64,000 nt of DNA, taken from assembly GCF_001748085.1 (NCBI RefSeq), contig NZ_BBZK01000006.1, positions 253,657-317,656 on the forward strand, written 5' to 3'. Positions within the stretch are counted from its first letter, which is position 1, and every line of letters begins with the position of its first letter. A model generated the notes under the pieces. It ran no database searches, was not told where the DNA came from, and saw only the letters and a list, made by a program, of their open reading frames with translations. Positions 35,357 to 44,387 of this stretch are shown here, piece by piece. The stretch is from Streptomyces sp. TP-A0874. Lineage in GTDB: Bacteria > Actinomycetota > Actinomycetes > Streptomycetales > Streptomycetaceae. Position numbers and translations under genes: made by a program.

Positions 35357-36511
35357 TCAGCGCCTCGACTCGACGGCCTTGCGCACCGCGTCGGCCACCG
35401 CGCTCACCTCCGTGTCGGCCAGACCCGGGTGGAGCGGCAGGCACAGGGTCCGCTCGGCGGCCTCCTCCGAACGCGGCAGCACCGGCGGCTGGGCCCCGAA
35501 GGCCGGCACCTTGTGGAGAGGGGCGTACCGGAAGGTGGTGTAGATGCCCCGCGCGTACAGCTCCCCCGCCACCTCGTCCCGGATCGCCGGATCCATCTGC
35601 ACCCAGTAGAAGTAGTGGGTCGAGCGGTGCCCGGCGGGCAGGGCCGGCGGCAGCCTCAGGCCGGCCACGTCGGCGAGTTCCCGGTCGTAGCGGCGGACGA
35701 TCTCCCGGCGGCGGCCGACGAGTTCCGGCAGCCGGCGGAGCTGCACCAGCCCGATCGCGGCGGTCAGGTCGTTGCCGATCAGACGGCGGCCGCCCGGTTC
35801 CGGCACCTCCAGCTCCCACCACCGGGAGGAGACCCGGGCGTAGCCGAATCCGCTGGGCTGGACCAGGCCGTGGTAGGCCAGCCGCCGGGCCCGCTCGGCC
35901 CGGCGGGCGTCCCGGGCGTAGAACATCCCGCCGTCCCCGGTGACCAGGACCTTCATCGCGTCGAAGCTCCACATGGCGAGGTCGCCGAAGGAACCGACCG
36001 GCCTCCCGTCGACCGCCGAGTCGACCGAACAGGCCGCGTCCTCGACGAGGGCGGTCCCCCGCCGCTCGCAGAGCTCCGCGATCTCCCGGATGTGACCGGG
36101 GTGTCCGCCGTAGTGCAGTACCACCACCGCCCGGGTGCGGGGGGTGAGGGCCCGCTCGACGTCCTCCACGGTCGGGTTGAGGGTGCGCGGGTCGACGTCG
36201 CAGAAGACGGGCCGCGCCCCGCAGGCGACGACGGCGTTGGCCGCCGCCACGAAGCTCAGGGACGGCAGGACCACCTCGTCGCCCTCGGCCAGCTCCAGCG
36301 CCTCTAGGGCGAGGAAGAGGCCCGCGGTGCCGGAGTTGAGGAAGATGACATGCTCCGGCTCGACCCCCAGGTGGTCGGCGAACGCCGCTTCGAAGGCCTT
36401 GGTGCGTGGACCGTGTCCGAGCCAGTTGCTCTCGAACACCTCGGCCACCGCGCCGAGTTCCTCCGCGCCGACCTGCGGCTGGAAAAGATTGATCACCTTG
36501 GCCCCCAACAT
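35357..36511 (-). CDS. TDP-4-keto-2,3,6-trideoxyhexose 4-aminotransferase (SpnR-like)
   Basis: A 384-residue DegT/DnrJ-type PLP enzyme. The internal aldimine Lys is at 187 (WSFDAMKVLVTGDGG) and the pyridine-binding Asp at 158. The family assignment to SpnR-like 4-aminotransferases rests on this motif and the gene set; it could also be a 3-aminotransferase. It would install the C4 amino group before N-dimethylation. ATG 36511 follows GAAGG. Confidence 0.88.
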   Translation of the reverse strand: MLGAKVINLFQPQVGAEELGAVAEVFESNWLGHGPRTKAFEAAFADHLGVEPEHVIFLNSGTAGLFLALEALELAEGDEVVLPSLSFVAAANAVVACGARPVFCDVDPRTLNPTVEDVERALTPRTRAVVVLHYGGHPGHIREIAELCERRGTALVEDAACSVDSAVDGRPVGSFGDLAMWSFDAMKVLVTGDGGMFYARDARRAERARRLAYHGLVQPSGFGYARVSSRWWELEVPEPGGRRLIGNDLTAAIGLVQLRRLPELVGRRREIVRRYDRELADVAGLRLPPALPAGHRSTHYFYWVQMDPAIRDEVAGELYARGIYTTFRYAPLHKVPAFGAQPPVLPRSEEAAERTLCLPLHPGLADTEVSAVADAVRKAVESRR

Positions 36512-36743
36512 CCGCACCTTCGCTGAGCCGATCCTGGACGGCGGTGCTCGACCCCGGTTCGAGCACCGCTGGGGACCGGCTCGTGGCCCCCTGCCAGCGC
36601 TCGAAGACCGTCCGAGGAAGACCCCAGCGCCCCTCGACCCGACCGTTCGGTCCCCCTCCAGAGGTGTCTGAGACGTTCCGGGCGTCACCGCCGGCGCAGT
36701 GCGCGCCCGGCGAGCGGTCGCTCCACGGAACCTTGGAGGAAGC
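36512..36743. promoter_or_regulatory. Divergent SARP-box region between 4-aminotransferase and ketoreductase
   Basis: Minus-strand heptamers TCGAACC and TCGAGCA (36562-36545) are 11 bp apart, and 8 bp further is CAGGAT (36536-36531), a near-consensus -10 for SARP targets. On the plus strand TCGAAGA (36601), CCGAGGA (36612) and TCGACCC (36634) lie on an 11-bp grid. The segment 36541-36569 is also a perfect 11-bp inverted repeat. Confidence 0.8.
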
Positions 36744-37529
36744 ATGTCGGACCAGAGCCAGCGGGTCGCCCTCGTCACCGGCGCCACCAGCGGAATCGGG
36801 CTCGCGATCACCCGGCTCCTGGCGGAGCGCGGATACCGGGTCTTCTGCTGCGCCCGCAGCGCCGAGAACGTCTCGGAGACGGTGAAGCGGCTTCGGGGCG
36901 AGGACCTGGAGGTGGAGGGGGCGGCCTGCGACGTCCGCTCCCCCGAGCAGATCAGGGCCTTCGTCAGGGCAGCGGTCGACCACTACGGCGCCGTCGACGT
37001 CCTGGTGAACAACGCCGGCCGCAGCGGCGGCGGGGTGACCGCGGACATCCCCGACGAACTGTGGTCCGACGTCATCGACACCAACCTCAACAGCGTCTTC
37101 CTGATGACCCGCGAGGTCCTCACCACCGGCGGCATGCGGGAGAAGGACAGCGGGCGAGTGATCAACATCGCTTCGACCGCGGGGAAGCAGGGCGTGGTGC
37201 TCGGCGCCCCGTACTCGGCCTCCAAACACGGGGTCGTCGGTTTCACCAAGGCGCTCGGCAACGAGTTGGCGCCCACCGGCATCACGGTCAACGCGGTCTG
37301 CCCCGGCTACGTCGAGACGCCGATGGCCGAGCGGGTGCGTCAGGGGTACGCGGCCGCCTACGGCACCGAAGAGGCCGAGATCCTCAGGAAGTTCCAGGCC
37401 AAGATCCCACTCGGCCGGTACTCCACCCCCGAGGAGGTCGCGGGGTTGGTCGGCTACCTGGTCACCGACACCGCCGCCTCCATCACCGCTCAGGCGCTCA
37501 ACGTCTGCGGCGGCCTCGGCAATTTCTGA
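36744..37529 (+). CDS. Polyketide C9 ketoreductase (ActIII-like)
   Basis: A 261-residue SDR, the same length as ActIII. NADP site TGATSGIG; catalytic Ser144, Tyr157 and Lys161 occupy the numbers known for ActIII (ASTAGKQGVVLGAPYSASK). It reduces the C9 carbonyl of the nascent octaketide. ATG 36744 follows GGAGGA. It starts a three-gene operon with the second aromatase and an SDR. Confidence 0.96.
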   Translation: MSDQSQRVALVTGATSGIGLAITRLLAERGYRVFCCARSAENVSETVKRLRGEDLEVEGAACDVRSPEQIRAFVRAAVDHYGAVDVLVNNAGRSGGGVTADIPDELWSDVIDTNLNSVFLMTREVLTTGGMREKDSGRVINIASTAGKQGVVLGAPYSASKHGVVGFTKALGNELAPTGITVNAVCPGYVETPMAERVRQGYAAAYGTEEAEILRKFQAKIPLGRYSTPEEVAGLVGYLVTDTAASITAQALNVCGGLGNF

Positions 37530-37614
37530 GCGGCCACCGCCCGACCGGCGGATCCGCTCCTGGCGCGGCGCTGCCGCGACCACCCACCCAGAACGAGGAG
37601 AGTGAGGAGAGCAC

Positions 37615-38562
37615 ATGACCGAGCAGGGTCTGAGGGAAGTGGAGCACGAGATCACCGTGCGGGCACCGGCCGACGCGGTGTACCGGCTGATCGCCGAGGT
37701 GGAGAACTGGCCTCGCGTCTTCCCGCCCACCATCCACGTGGACCAGGTGGAACAGCACGGCTCCGAGGAACGGATCCGCATCTGGGCGACCGCCAACGGA
37801 GAGGCGAAGAACTGGACTTCGCGGCGCACCCTGGATCCCGCCGCCCGGCGCATCGGCTTCCGTCAGGAGGTGTCCGCCGCTCCGGTGGCCGCGATGGGCG
37901 GCGCCTGGATCATCGAGACGCTCTCCGCCGAGGAGTCCCGGATCCGGCTGCTCCACGACTACCGGGCCGTGGACGACGACCCCGAGGCCCTCGCCTGGAT
38001 CGACCGGGCGGTCGACCGCAACAGCCGCTCCGAACTCGCCGCGCTGAAGACCAACGTGGAGCTGGCCACCGCCGCCGAGGAACTGCTGCTCTCCTTCGAG
38101 GACACGGTGCGGGTGAGCGGCTCGGCCAAGGACATCTACGACTTCCTCAACGAGGCCCGGCTGTGGTCCGAACGGCTGCCGCACGTGGCGCGGGTCCAGC
38201 TGCGGGAGGACACCCCAGGGCTCCAGGTGCTGCGGATGGACACCCGGGCGAAGGACGGCTCCACCCACACCACCGAGTCGGTGCGGGTCTGCTTCCCCCA
38301 CCACCGGATCGTCTACAAGCAGACCACGCTGCCCGCCCTGATGACCCTGCACACCGGAATCTGGCGGCTCTCCGAGGACCCCGAGGGGGTCACGGTCACC
38401 TCCCAGCACACCGTGGTAATCAACACCGAGAACATCCCCAAGGTGCTCGGGGCCCGGGCCGGGGTGGCGGAGGCGCGGGCCTTTCTCCGCGACGCGCTGG
38501 GCACCAACAGCCTCGCCACCCTCGGCCACGCCAGGGAGTACGCCGAGCGGGCCGCGTCATGA
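37615..38562 (+). CDS. Didomain aromatase/cyclase (ActVII-like), copy 2
   Basis: A 315-residue protein with two START-type domains (EHEITVRAPADAVYRLIAEVENWPRV at the start, and AKDIYDFLNEARLWSERLPHV in the second half). It matches copy 1 in length and layout. The position next to the ActIII-like gene suggests it handles the first-ring cyclisation of the C9-reduced chain. ATG 37615 follows GAGGAGAG. Its stop overlaps the next gene (ATGA). Confidence 0.94.
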   Translation: MTEQGLREVEHEITVRAPADAVYRLIAEVENWPRVFPPTIHVDQVEQHGSEERIRIWATANGEAKNWTSRRTLDPAARRIGFRQEVSAAPVAAMGGAWIIETLSAEESRIRLLHDYRAVDDDPEALAWIDRAVDRNSRSELAALKTNVELATAAEELLLSFEDTVRVSGSAKDIYDFLNEARLWSERLPHVARVQLREDTPGLQVLRMDTRAKDGSTHTTESVRVCFPHHRIVYKQTTLPALMTLHTGIWRLSEDPEGVTVTSQHTVVINTENIPKVLGARAGVAEARAFLRDALGTNSLATLGHAREYAERAAS

Positions 38563-39404
38563 CCGGCCGCGAAGGGCGCGTCTGGCTGGTCACCGGGGCC
38601 TCCCGGGGGCTGGGGCGGGCCATCTCCGAGGTCGCGTTGGAGGCCGGTGAGACGGTGGTGGCCACCGCCCGCCGACCGGAGGCGCTCAGCGAGCTGTCCG
38701 CCCGGCACGGCGACCGGGTGGTTCCGCTGGCCCTGGACGTCACCGACCGGGCCGCGGTGTTCGAGGCGGTGGACCGGGCCGTTGAGGCAGTCGGCCGCAT
38801 CGACGTGCTGCTCAACAACGCCGGGTACGGGCTCTCCGGCGGTGTGGAGGAGGTCGGCGAGCAGCAGGTGCGCGACCAGATGGAAGTCAACTTCTTCGGC
38901 GCGCTCTGGTGCACCCAGGCGGTACTCCCGGTGATGCGCCGTCAGGGCTCCGGCCACATCCTCCAGATGTCCAGCATCGCCGGCATCGCCACCTACCCCA
39001 ACATCGGCATGTACCACGCCAGCAAATGGGCGCTGGAAGGCATGGGAGAGACCCTGGCGAAGGAGGTCGCCGGATTCGGCATCCGGGTCACCCTGGTCGA
39101 ACCGGGTGAGTTCCGCACCGACTGGAGTGCGCAGAGCATGGTCCGGGCCATCCCCATGCCGGAGTACGACGAGGTGCTCGCCAAACGGCGCCACGGCATG
39201 TCCGGGGCGTTCGCGCACCTTCAACCGGGAGATCCGCGCAAGGCCGGCGAGGCGCTGCTGAAGCTGCTGGACGCCGAGCGGCCCCCACTCCGCATCCTGC
39301 TGGGCAACAGCGCGGCCGATCTGGCGCCCCGGGTCTACCGGGAGCGGCTGGCGGAGTGGGAGCGCTGGGAGTCGCTGGCCCGGACGACCGACTACCCGAG
39401 CTGA
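38559..39404 (+). CDS. SDR-family oxidoreductase
   Basis: A 281-residue short-chain dehydrogenase with TGASRGLG and the catalytic YHASKWALEG. It overlaps the upstream aromatase gene by ATGA. It may reduce a carbonyl on the aglycone or set pyran-ring stereochemistry; the exact substrate is unknown. Two strong terminators follow. Confidence 0.88.
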   Translation: MTGREGRVWLVTGASRGLGRAISEVALEAGETVVATARRPEALSELSARHGDRVVPLALDVTDRAAVFEAVDRAVEAVGRIDVLLNNAGYGLSGGVEEVGEQQVRDQMEVNFFGALWCTQAVLPVMRRQGSGHILQMSSIAGIATYPNIGMYHASKWALEGMGETLAKEVAGFGIRVTLVEPGEFRTDWSAQSMVRAIPMPEYDEVLAKRRHGMSGAFAHLQPGDPRKAGEALLKLLDAERPPLRILLGNSAADLAPRVYRERLAEWERWESLARTTDYPS

Positions 39405-39412
39405 CCGCGACG

Positions 39413-39454
39413 ACCGGTGGCCTCCGCCCGTGTGTGCGGGCGGAGGCCACCGGT
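39413..39454. terminator. First terminator between convergent operons
   Basis: A perfect 18-bp stem with a TGTGTG loop lies just after the SDR stop. Confidence 0.92.
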
Positions 39455-39535
39455 GCGTGGTGCCCAGACCTTCCCGGCGCGCCCGCGGTTCGGCCGGGAG
39501 AGCGCCGAAACCGTTCACGGGCTCCGGACGGAACG

Positions 39536-39575
39536 ACGGGTGGGCCGCTCCCGCCGGCGGGAGCGGCCCACCCGT
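39536..39575. terminator. Second terminator between convergent operons
   Basis: A perfect loopless palindrome with 20-bp arms lies 55 bp before the stop of the convergent hydroxyacyl-CoA dehydrogenase gene. Confidence 0.9.
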
Positions 39576-39629
39576 GCGTGGCCGGTGTCGTCCGCGGAGG
39601 TGTGATTGCCGCGGCCGGGGGCAGCGCGC

Positions 39630-40592
39630 TCAGCCGGCCCCGTCGTCCGCCCGGCGGGACTCGGCCTCGGCCAGCGCCCTCAGGACGGCGGTCTGCTTGC
39701 GGTCCCGGGCACGGACGAGCTCCTCGTAGGAGCTGTCGCCGAAGGCGTCGTCGGCCTGGGCGATCAGCCCGGCCACGGTCTCATCGTCCATGGTCGGTTG
39801 CCCCAGCAGCCGCCAGCCCTGTTCGAGGTTGGCGCCGAGCGTCGACAGCCACTTCTGCAGGCCGCCCGGACCACCACCGAGGTGGAAGGCCTGGAACGGG
39901 CCGACGGTGGCCCAGCGGAGTCCGATCGAGTTGGTGACCACGCTGTCCAGCTCGGCCAGCGTCACCACCCCTTCCTTCACCAGGTGGATGCTCTCCTGGA
40001 GGAGGGCGGACTGCAGCCGGTTGGCGGCGAAGGCGAGGATCGGCTTGCGCAGTACCACCGGCACCTTGCCGACGGCCCGGTAGAAGTCCACCGCCTCGCG
40101 CAGCGCGTCCGGTGTGGTCCGCTCCCCGCCGACCACCTCGACCAGCGGCACCACATGCGGCGGGTTGAAGGGGTGCCCGACGACCAGCCGGCTGGAGTCC
40201 GCCATCCGCGCCCCCATGTCGTCCGGGGAGAGCGTGGAGGTGGAGGAGAGCAGCAGCGCGTGCGGTGCCGCGGCCTTGCCGATGGTGGCGAAGAGCTCCT
40301 GTTTGAGCTCCAGGTTCTCCGGTGCGTTCTCCTGGACCACGTCCGCGCCGTCCACGGCGCGTGCGACTTCGGGGACGAACTCCAGCCGCTCCGCGAACCC
40401 CGCCGGGTCGGCCGATCCCTCCGGGAGGAACGGAGCATGGAGTTCGATGGCCTCCCGGACGACGGCCTCGGCCTCCGCACGGCGGCTGTTGACCCGTACC
40501 CTCAGGCCCTGGGCGAGGAAGAGGCTGATCCAGCCCAGTCCGATGGTCCCCGCGCCGATGACCGCGACGGTGCGTCCGCTGGTCTCCTTCAT
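39630..40592 (-). CDS. 3-hydroxyacyl-CoA dehydrogenase-like ketoreductase (ActVI-ORF1-like)
   Basis: A 320-residue lambda-crystallin/3HCDH-family reductase. The NAD site is AVIGAGTIGLGWISLF; NAPENLELKQELF and GHPFNPPHVVPLVEVV hold the substrate and catalytic His region. In actinorhodin, ActVI-ORF1 reduces the C3 carbonyl of the bicyclic intermediate and fixes the S configuration; the same role is expected here. It is the last gene of the nine-gene minus-strand operon starting at 48463. Confidence 0.92.
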   Translation of the reverse strand: MKETSGRTVAVIGAGTIGLGWISLFLAQGLRVRVNSRRAEAEAVVREAIELHAPFLPEGSADPAGFAERLEFVPEVARAVDGADVVQENAPENLELKQELFATIGKAAAPHALLLSSTSTLSPDDMGARMADSSRLVVGHPFNPPHVVPLVEVVGGERTTPDALREAVDFYRAVGKVPVVLRKPILAFAANRLQSALLQESIHLVKEGVVTLAELDSVVTNSIGLRWATVGPFQAFHLGGGPGGLQKWLSTLGANLEQGWRLLGQPTMDDETVAGLIAQADDAFGDSSYEELVRARDRKQTAVLRALAEAESRRADDGAG

Positions 40593-40609
40593 CGCTCCTC
40601 GTCTCCTGT

Positions 40610-41677
40610 TCAGCCGGCGGCGGTCGAGAGTTTGGGGAAGACTTCCTCGGCGAGCAGCCGCATGGTGGTCGCGGCGTCCTCCACCGACAGGTGTCCGGAG
40701 TGGACTCCGAGGCTGATGGTGATGTCCTCGCCGAACCAGTCGGCGATCTGCTCGAGTTGCTCGCGTACCTGGTCGGGCGAGCCGATCAGCAGCTTCTTGG
40801 CGTCCAGCTTCTCGTCGAAGCGCGACCGGCCGATGTCGGCGAGCTTCTCGTAGCCGGGGTAGGCCGAGCTGGTGGTGGTGGCCCAGGCAGCCACCGCGGC
40901 GCTGATGGCCGCGGTGTTGCGATCGTCGTCGAACCGGCCCTTGCGGCGGGCCTCGGCGCCGTCGGGGGCGACCACGCAGGGATAGCTGAAGTGGATCTGC
41001 TCGCTGCCCGCCGACCGGCCGGAGGCGGCCCACTCCGCGCGGTAGACCCGCAGCCGCTCCTGGAGTTCCTCGGTGGACATCACGTTGGGCACCGTCTGCA
41101 AGTGGTGTCCGGCCCGCCCGGCCTCCGCACAGGAGTCGGCGCTGCGCGCGGTGGTCACGAACACCGGCGGGTGCGGGCTCTGGAACGGCCGGGGCAGCAG
41201 GGTGACCGGGCCGAAGCGGTGGTACGTCCCCTCCCACTCGGCGTTCTCCTCGGTCCACAGCCGCTTGACCGCCTCCACCCCTTCCACGAAGCGGCTCTTG
41301 CTCTCGTCCATCGGGATCCCGAAGGCCTTGAACTCGTCCGGGAGGAAGGCCCGTCCGAAGGCGGCGTCCAGCCGGCCGTGGGAGATGTTGTCGAGCATGG
41401 CCAGCTTGCCGGCGAGTTTGACCGGGTGGACGAAGGCCGGGATGGTCGCGCTGGTGCCCAGCCTGACCCGTGAGGTGCGGCCGGCCGCGGCGGCGAGGAA
41501 CGTCACCGGGTCGGGGCTGTAGCCGCCGTAGGGGAAGAAGTAGTGCTCCACCATCTTGACGTGTGCGTAACCGAGTTCCTCGGCGAGGTCCACCAGTTGG
41601 AGGCACTCGTCGAAGTACTGCGGCGCCGGCTTGTCGGCCGGCCCCACGGTGGGGAAGAAGACGATTCCGAACCTCAT
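40610..41677 (-). CDS. LLM-class flavin-dependent oxidoreductase
   Basis: A 355-residue luciferase-like TIM-barrel monooxygenase of the FMNH2-dependent type (KMVEHYFFPYGGYSPDP, RVRLGTSATIPAFVHPV, GRLDAAFGRAFLPDEF). The upstream gene's stop overlaps a GTG at 41683; ATG 41677 is used. It probably oxygenates the aglycone using flavin from the FMN reductase. I know no such enzyme in the actinorhodin cluster, so it may make a tailoring difference. Confidence 0.9.
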   Translation of the reverse strand: MRFGIVFFPTVGPADKPAPQYFDECLQLVDLAEELGYAHVKMVEHYFFPYGGYSPDPVTFLAAAAGRTSRVRLGTSATIPAFVHPVKLAGKLAMLDNISHGRLDAAFGRAFLPDEFKAFGIPMDESKSRFVEGVEAVKRLWTEENAEWEGTYHRFGPVTLLPRPFQSPHPPVFVTTARSADSCAEAGRAGHHLQTVPNVMSTEELQERLRVYRAEWAASGRSAGSEQIHFSYPCVVAPDGAEARRKGRFDDDRNTAAISAAVAAWATTTSSAYPGYEKLADIGRSRFDEKLDAKKLLIGSPDQVREQLEQIADWFGEDITISLGVHSGHLSVEDAATTMRLLAEEVFPKLSTAAG

Positions 41678-41679
41678 GC

Positions 41680-42138
41680 TCACTCCGCTCCGTCGTGCTG
41701 GAGGTGGCGGTGCCGGACCGCCCAGCCGCCGTCGCTCGGCACCAGGTGGTCCTCGCAGACCACGCTGGCGAAGATGTCCAGGGCACCGCCGCGGGGGATG
41801 CGCATCGCCAGCGCGTAGGCCCGGGTGCGGAGGCTTCCGTCGTCCTGCGGCCGCACGTCGAGCATCCCCAGCCAGTGGCGGAAGTCGGTGTTCTCCGCCT
41901 CCAGCCGGTCGGCGCGGGCGCGGCAGGAGACCCGGATGGCGTCCCGGCCGCGCAGCGGGTCGAGTCGGCTCGGCTCCTCGAAGACGGCGTCCTCGGTGAA
42001 GGTCGCCGCCCACTCCTCGGCCCGGCCGTCGTCGATCAGACCCATCTGGCGTGCGTAGAACTGCTGGACCTGGCTGTACAGCTCCGCGGGGACGTACGTT
42101 CCGGGAAGCGCGGCGCGGCCGGTCGTCTCGGTGCTCAT
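41680..42138 (-). CDS. SnoaL-like protein (ActVI-ORFA-like), copy 1
   Basis: A 152-residue NTF2/SnoaL-fold protein with the family region VQQFYARQMGLIDDGRAEEWA and DFRHWLGMLDVRPQ. Its paralogue at 44384 shares QQFYARQM..., DFRHW and LDVRPQ-type motifs. ActVI-ORFA-type proteins help direct intermediates toward oxygenation and away from shunt products. It starts at ATG 42138 behind AGGAAGG and is coupled to the LLM gene. Confidence 0.9.
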   Translation of the reverse strand: MSTETTGRAALPGTYVPAELYSQVQQFYARQMGLIDDGRAEEWAATFTEDAVFEEPSRLDPLRGRDAIRVSCRARADRLEAENTDFRHWLGMLDVRPQDDGSLRTRAYALAMRIPRGGALDIFASVVCEDHLVPSDGGWAVRHRHLQHDGAE

Positions 42139-42183
42139 CCGGACTGCCTTCCTGTGGAGGGGCCGATGTCACGGCCGTTGTCA

Positions 42184-43317
42184 CTACGGGTGCGGGGATT
42201 GGGCGGACTCCAGCAGGTGTCCTCCGTAGGGGCTGGCGGCGGTGTCGTGGCGGAGCGCCACATGGCTCGCCAGGCAGTGCACGTCCCGCCAGATGCGCTG
42301 CAGGCGGTGGGTCTCCAACTGGCCCCTGCTGCCGACCGACCGGAAGAGTTCCTCGACCACCTCGACCAGCTGTTCCACGGCGAGGGCGCAGTCCGCCGGG
42401 TTGCGGAGCGCCTCCGGTGGGGTCTGCCGCTCCGCGTCGGCCACGCGCGCGGCACGTTCCAGCAGCAGCCCGGCGGCGTCTATCCGGCTGGCCGCCCGGG
42501 CGGCGGTCGGCTGGACGCGCGAGCCGCCCTCGGCCGGGTCGCGGCCGGCCGGTCGCGCCGCCCAGGCGTTCAGCGCCGCCCGGGCGGCACCCAGCGCCGG
42601 GGCCGCGAAGAGCAAGCCGCTCAGCAGTCGCAGCGGCGCCCTGTGGCAGCGTGCCCGGGAACCGACACTGCGCCCGGCGAGCATCTCGCGGCGCGCGAAG
42701 CCGCGGTGCTCGGGGATCCGGGCGGCGTCGATGAGGAGGGTGTTGCTGCCGGTGCCGCGCATGCCGACGTTGAACCAGGTGTCCGCCACCCGGTACTCCT
42801 GGCGGGGCACCGCGAAGAACCACGGCTCCCGGTGCCCGCCCGCTGGTACCAGTGCGCAGACCAGCGCCCAGTCGGAGAAGTCGACGGCGCTGGTGAAGTC
42901 CCACTCACCGGAGAGCCGCCAGCCGCCGCCCGGTTCGGGGGTCGCCCTGCCCCCGGGCATCAGGGCCCCGACGACCTTGGTGTCCTGGCCCTTGGACCAC
43001 AGCTCCCGCTGGCCGGCTTCGGGCAGGTAGGCGCCCATCCGGGACGCCCCGGCGAGCACCGAGGCACACCAGGCCGCGGAGGTGCAGCCCTCGCCGACCA
43101 GGGCGACGGCCTGGAGCAGCTCCGCACAGCCGCCCGCGTGCCCCCCGTGGTCCACCGGTACGAAGTGGCGCGCGAAGCCGGCGTCCAGCAGGGCGTCGAC
43201 CACCTCTCGGTGCAGGATCCGGTCGGTGTCCGCCGCGGCCGCGCGGCGCGCGGCGACCGCGGCGACCGAGCGGGCTGCCGACCGCAGACCGGGGGAATCG
43301 GAGCCGGGGCCCGACAT
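42184..43317 (-). CDS. Acyl-CoA dehydrogenase-fold flavin monooxygenase (ActVA-ORF5-like)
   Basis: A 377-residue protein of the HpaB/ActVA-ORF5 type within the acyl-CoA dehydrogenase fold. The N-terminal helical part is followed by GWRLSGEWDFTSAVDFSDWA and VPRQEYRVADTWFNVGMRGTGS, seen in two-component monooxygenases. ActVA-ORF5 oxygenates C6 and C8 of the actinorhodin skeleton with FMNH2. ATG 43317 follows AGGAGG. The longer open frame upstream is not coding. Confidence 0.9.
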   Translation of the reverse strand: MSGPGSDSPGLRSAARSVAAVAARRAAAADTDRILHREVVDALLDAGFARHFVPVDHGGHAGGCAELLQAVALVGEGCTSAAWCASVLAGASRMGAYLPEAGQRELWSKGQDTKVVGALMPGGRATPEPGGGWRLSGEWDFTSAVDFSDWALVCALVPAGGHREPWFFAVPRQEYRVADTWFNVGMRGTGSNTLLIDAARIPEHRGFARREMLAGRSVGSRARCHRAPLRLLSGLLFAAPALGAARAALNAWAARPAGRDPAEGGSRVQPTAARAASRIDAAGLLLERAARVADAERQTPPEALRNPADCALAVEQLVEVVEELFRSVGSRGQLETHRLQRIWRDVHCLASHVALRHDTAASPYGGHLLESAQSPHP

Positions 43318-43466
43318 GTGGTCCACCTCCTGGACTGGTTGGGCGGGCGCCGCGGGGGGCGGCGTTCCCAGCTTGTGAGCGGTCTCTCGGAACCTGCTGG
43401 AGCGGTACTCGAACCCTTCCGCCGGTCGGTCGGCCGCCCCGGGCCCGCCGGGTGCGGGGACCCGGG

Positions 43467-44387
43467 TCAGGCCCGGCACAGGGGCAGCGCCCCGTGGTGC
43501 TCGACCATCTCGGCGAAGATTCCGGCGACGTCCAGTTCCGCCCCGGGCGGCGCACCCCGCTCCTCGGCGTACGCCCGGTGGAGGTTGGCTACCAGTCGCT
43601 CGGAGTCGAGGAGTCCGGCGAACTCCCCGAGGTCGGCCTCCCGGGCCAGCTCCAGCGGGCTCAGCCCGGCGCGCACTCCGTCGGCCGCCAGTCGGCGCAG
43701 CCACCGCAGGTACGCCTCGGTGGTGTCGAAAACCTCCGGTCCGGCGACCGGGCCGTGGCCGGTCACCACGGTGCGGGCACCGTAGGAGCGCAGTCGTTCG
43801 ATGGTACGGAGGGAGCCGCTGACGGAACCCATCAGGCAGAAGGGCGTCGTCCCGTTCATCACGATGTCGCCGGTGAAGAGCACGGACCGCTCCGGTATCC
43901 AGACCACGGTGTCGGTCACGGTGTGTGCCGGCCCCGGGTGGCTGAGCCGGGCGGTCAACTCCCCGACGTGCAGGGTCAGCTCGGTACGGTAGGTCAGGGA
44001 GGGCAGGGCGATCGTGACCTCGCCCCACTCGACCTCGGGCCACAGCCCCTGGAGTCCCAGCCCGGCCACGGCCATCTCGTTTCGGCAGGCCTCGTGGGCG
44101 ACGATGACCGCGTCCTCGGCGAAGACGAAGTTGCCGAAGCTGTGGTCACCGTGGAAGTGGGTGTTGACCACGGTGCGCGGCACGGTCTCGGTGACCGATC
44201 GGACGGCGGCGCCCAGCAGCCGGGCGCGGTTTTCGGTCGCCGCGGTGTCGATGAGCGCGGCCTGGCCGTCCGAGACCAGGAGCCCGGCGTTGTTCAGGCA
44301 CCACCCGCCGTCCGGCTGGACGAAGGCGAAGACGCCGTCCGCGACCTCCTGGAACTCGGGGTCCGGCAGGCCGGCGGCACCGCTCAC
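43467..44387 (-). CDS. Metallo-beta-lactamase-fold cyclase/thioesterase (ActIV-like)
   Basis: A 306-residue MBL-fold protein. The metal motif THFHGDHSFGN is clear, and VLFTGDIV and VVTGHGPV supply further ligands. ActIV closes the second ring and releases the bicyclic product from ACP. The start is GTG 44387, overlapping the previous SnoaL gene (GTGA). It is between the second SnoaL gene and the monooxygenase gene. Confidence 0.93.
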   Translation of the reverse strand: MSGAAGLPDPEFQEVADGVFAFVQPDGGWCLNNAGLLVSDGQAALIDTAATENRARLLGAAVRSVTETVPRTVVNTHFHGDHSFGNFVFAEDAVIVAHEACRNEMAVAGLGLQGLWPEVEWGEVTIALPSLTYRTELTLHVGELTARLSHPGPAHTVTDTVVWIPERSVLFTGDIVMNGTTPFCLMGSVSGSLRTIERLRSYGARTVVTGHGPVAGPEVFDTTEAYLRWLRRLAADGVRAGLSPLELAREADLGEFAGLLDSERLVANLHRAYAEERGAPPGAELDVAGIFAEMVEHHGALPLCRA

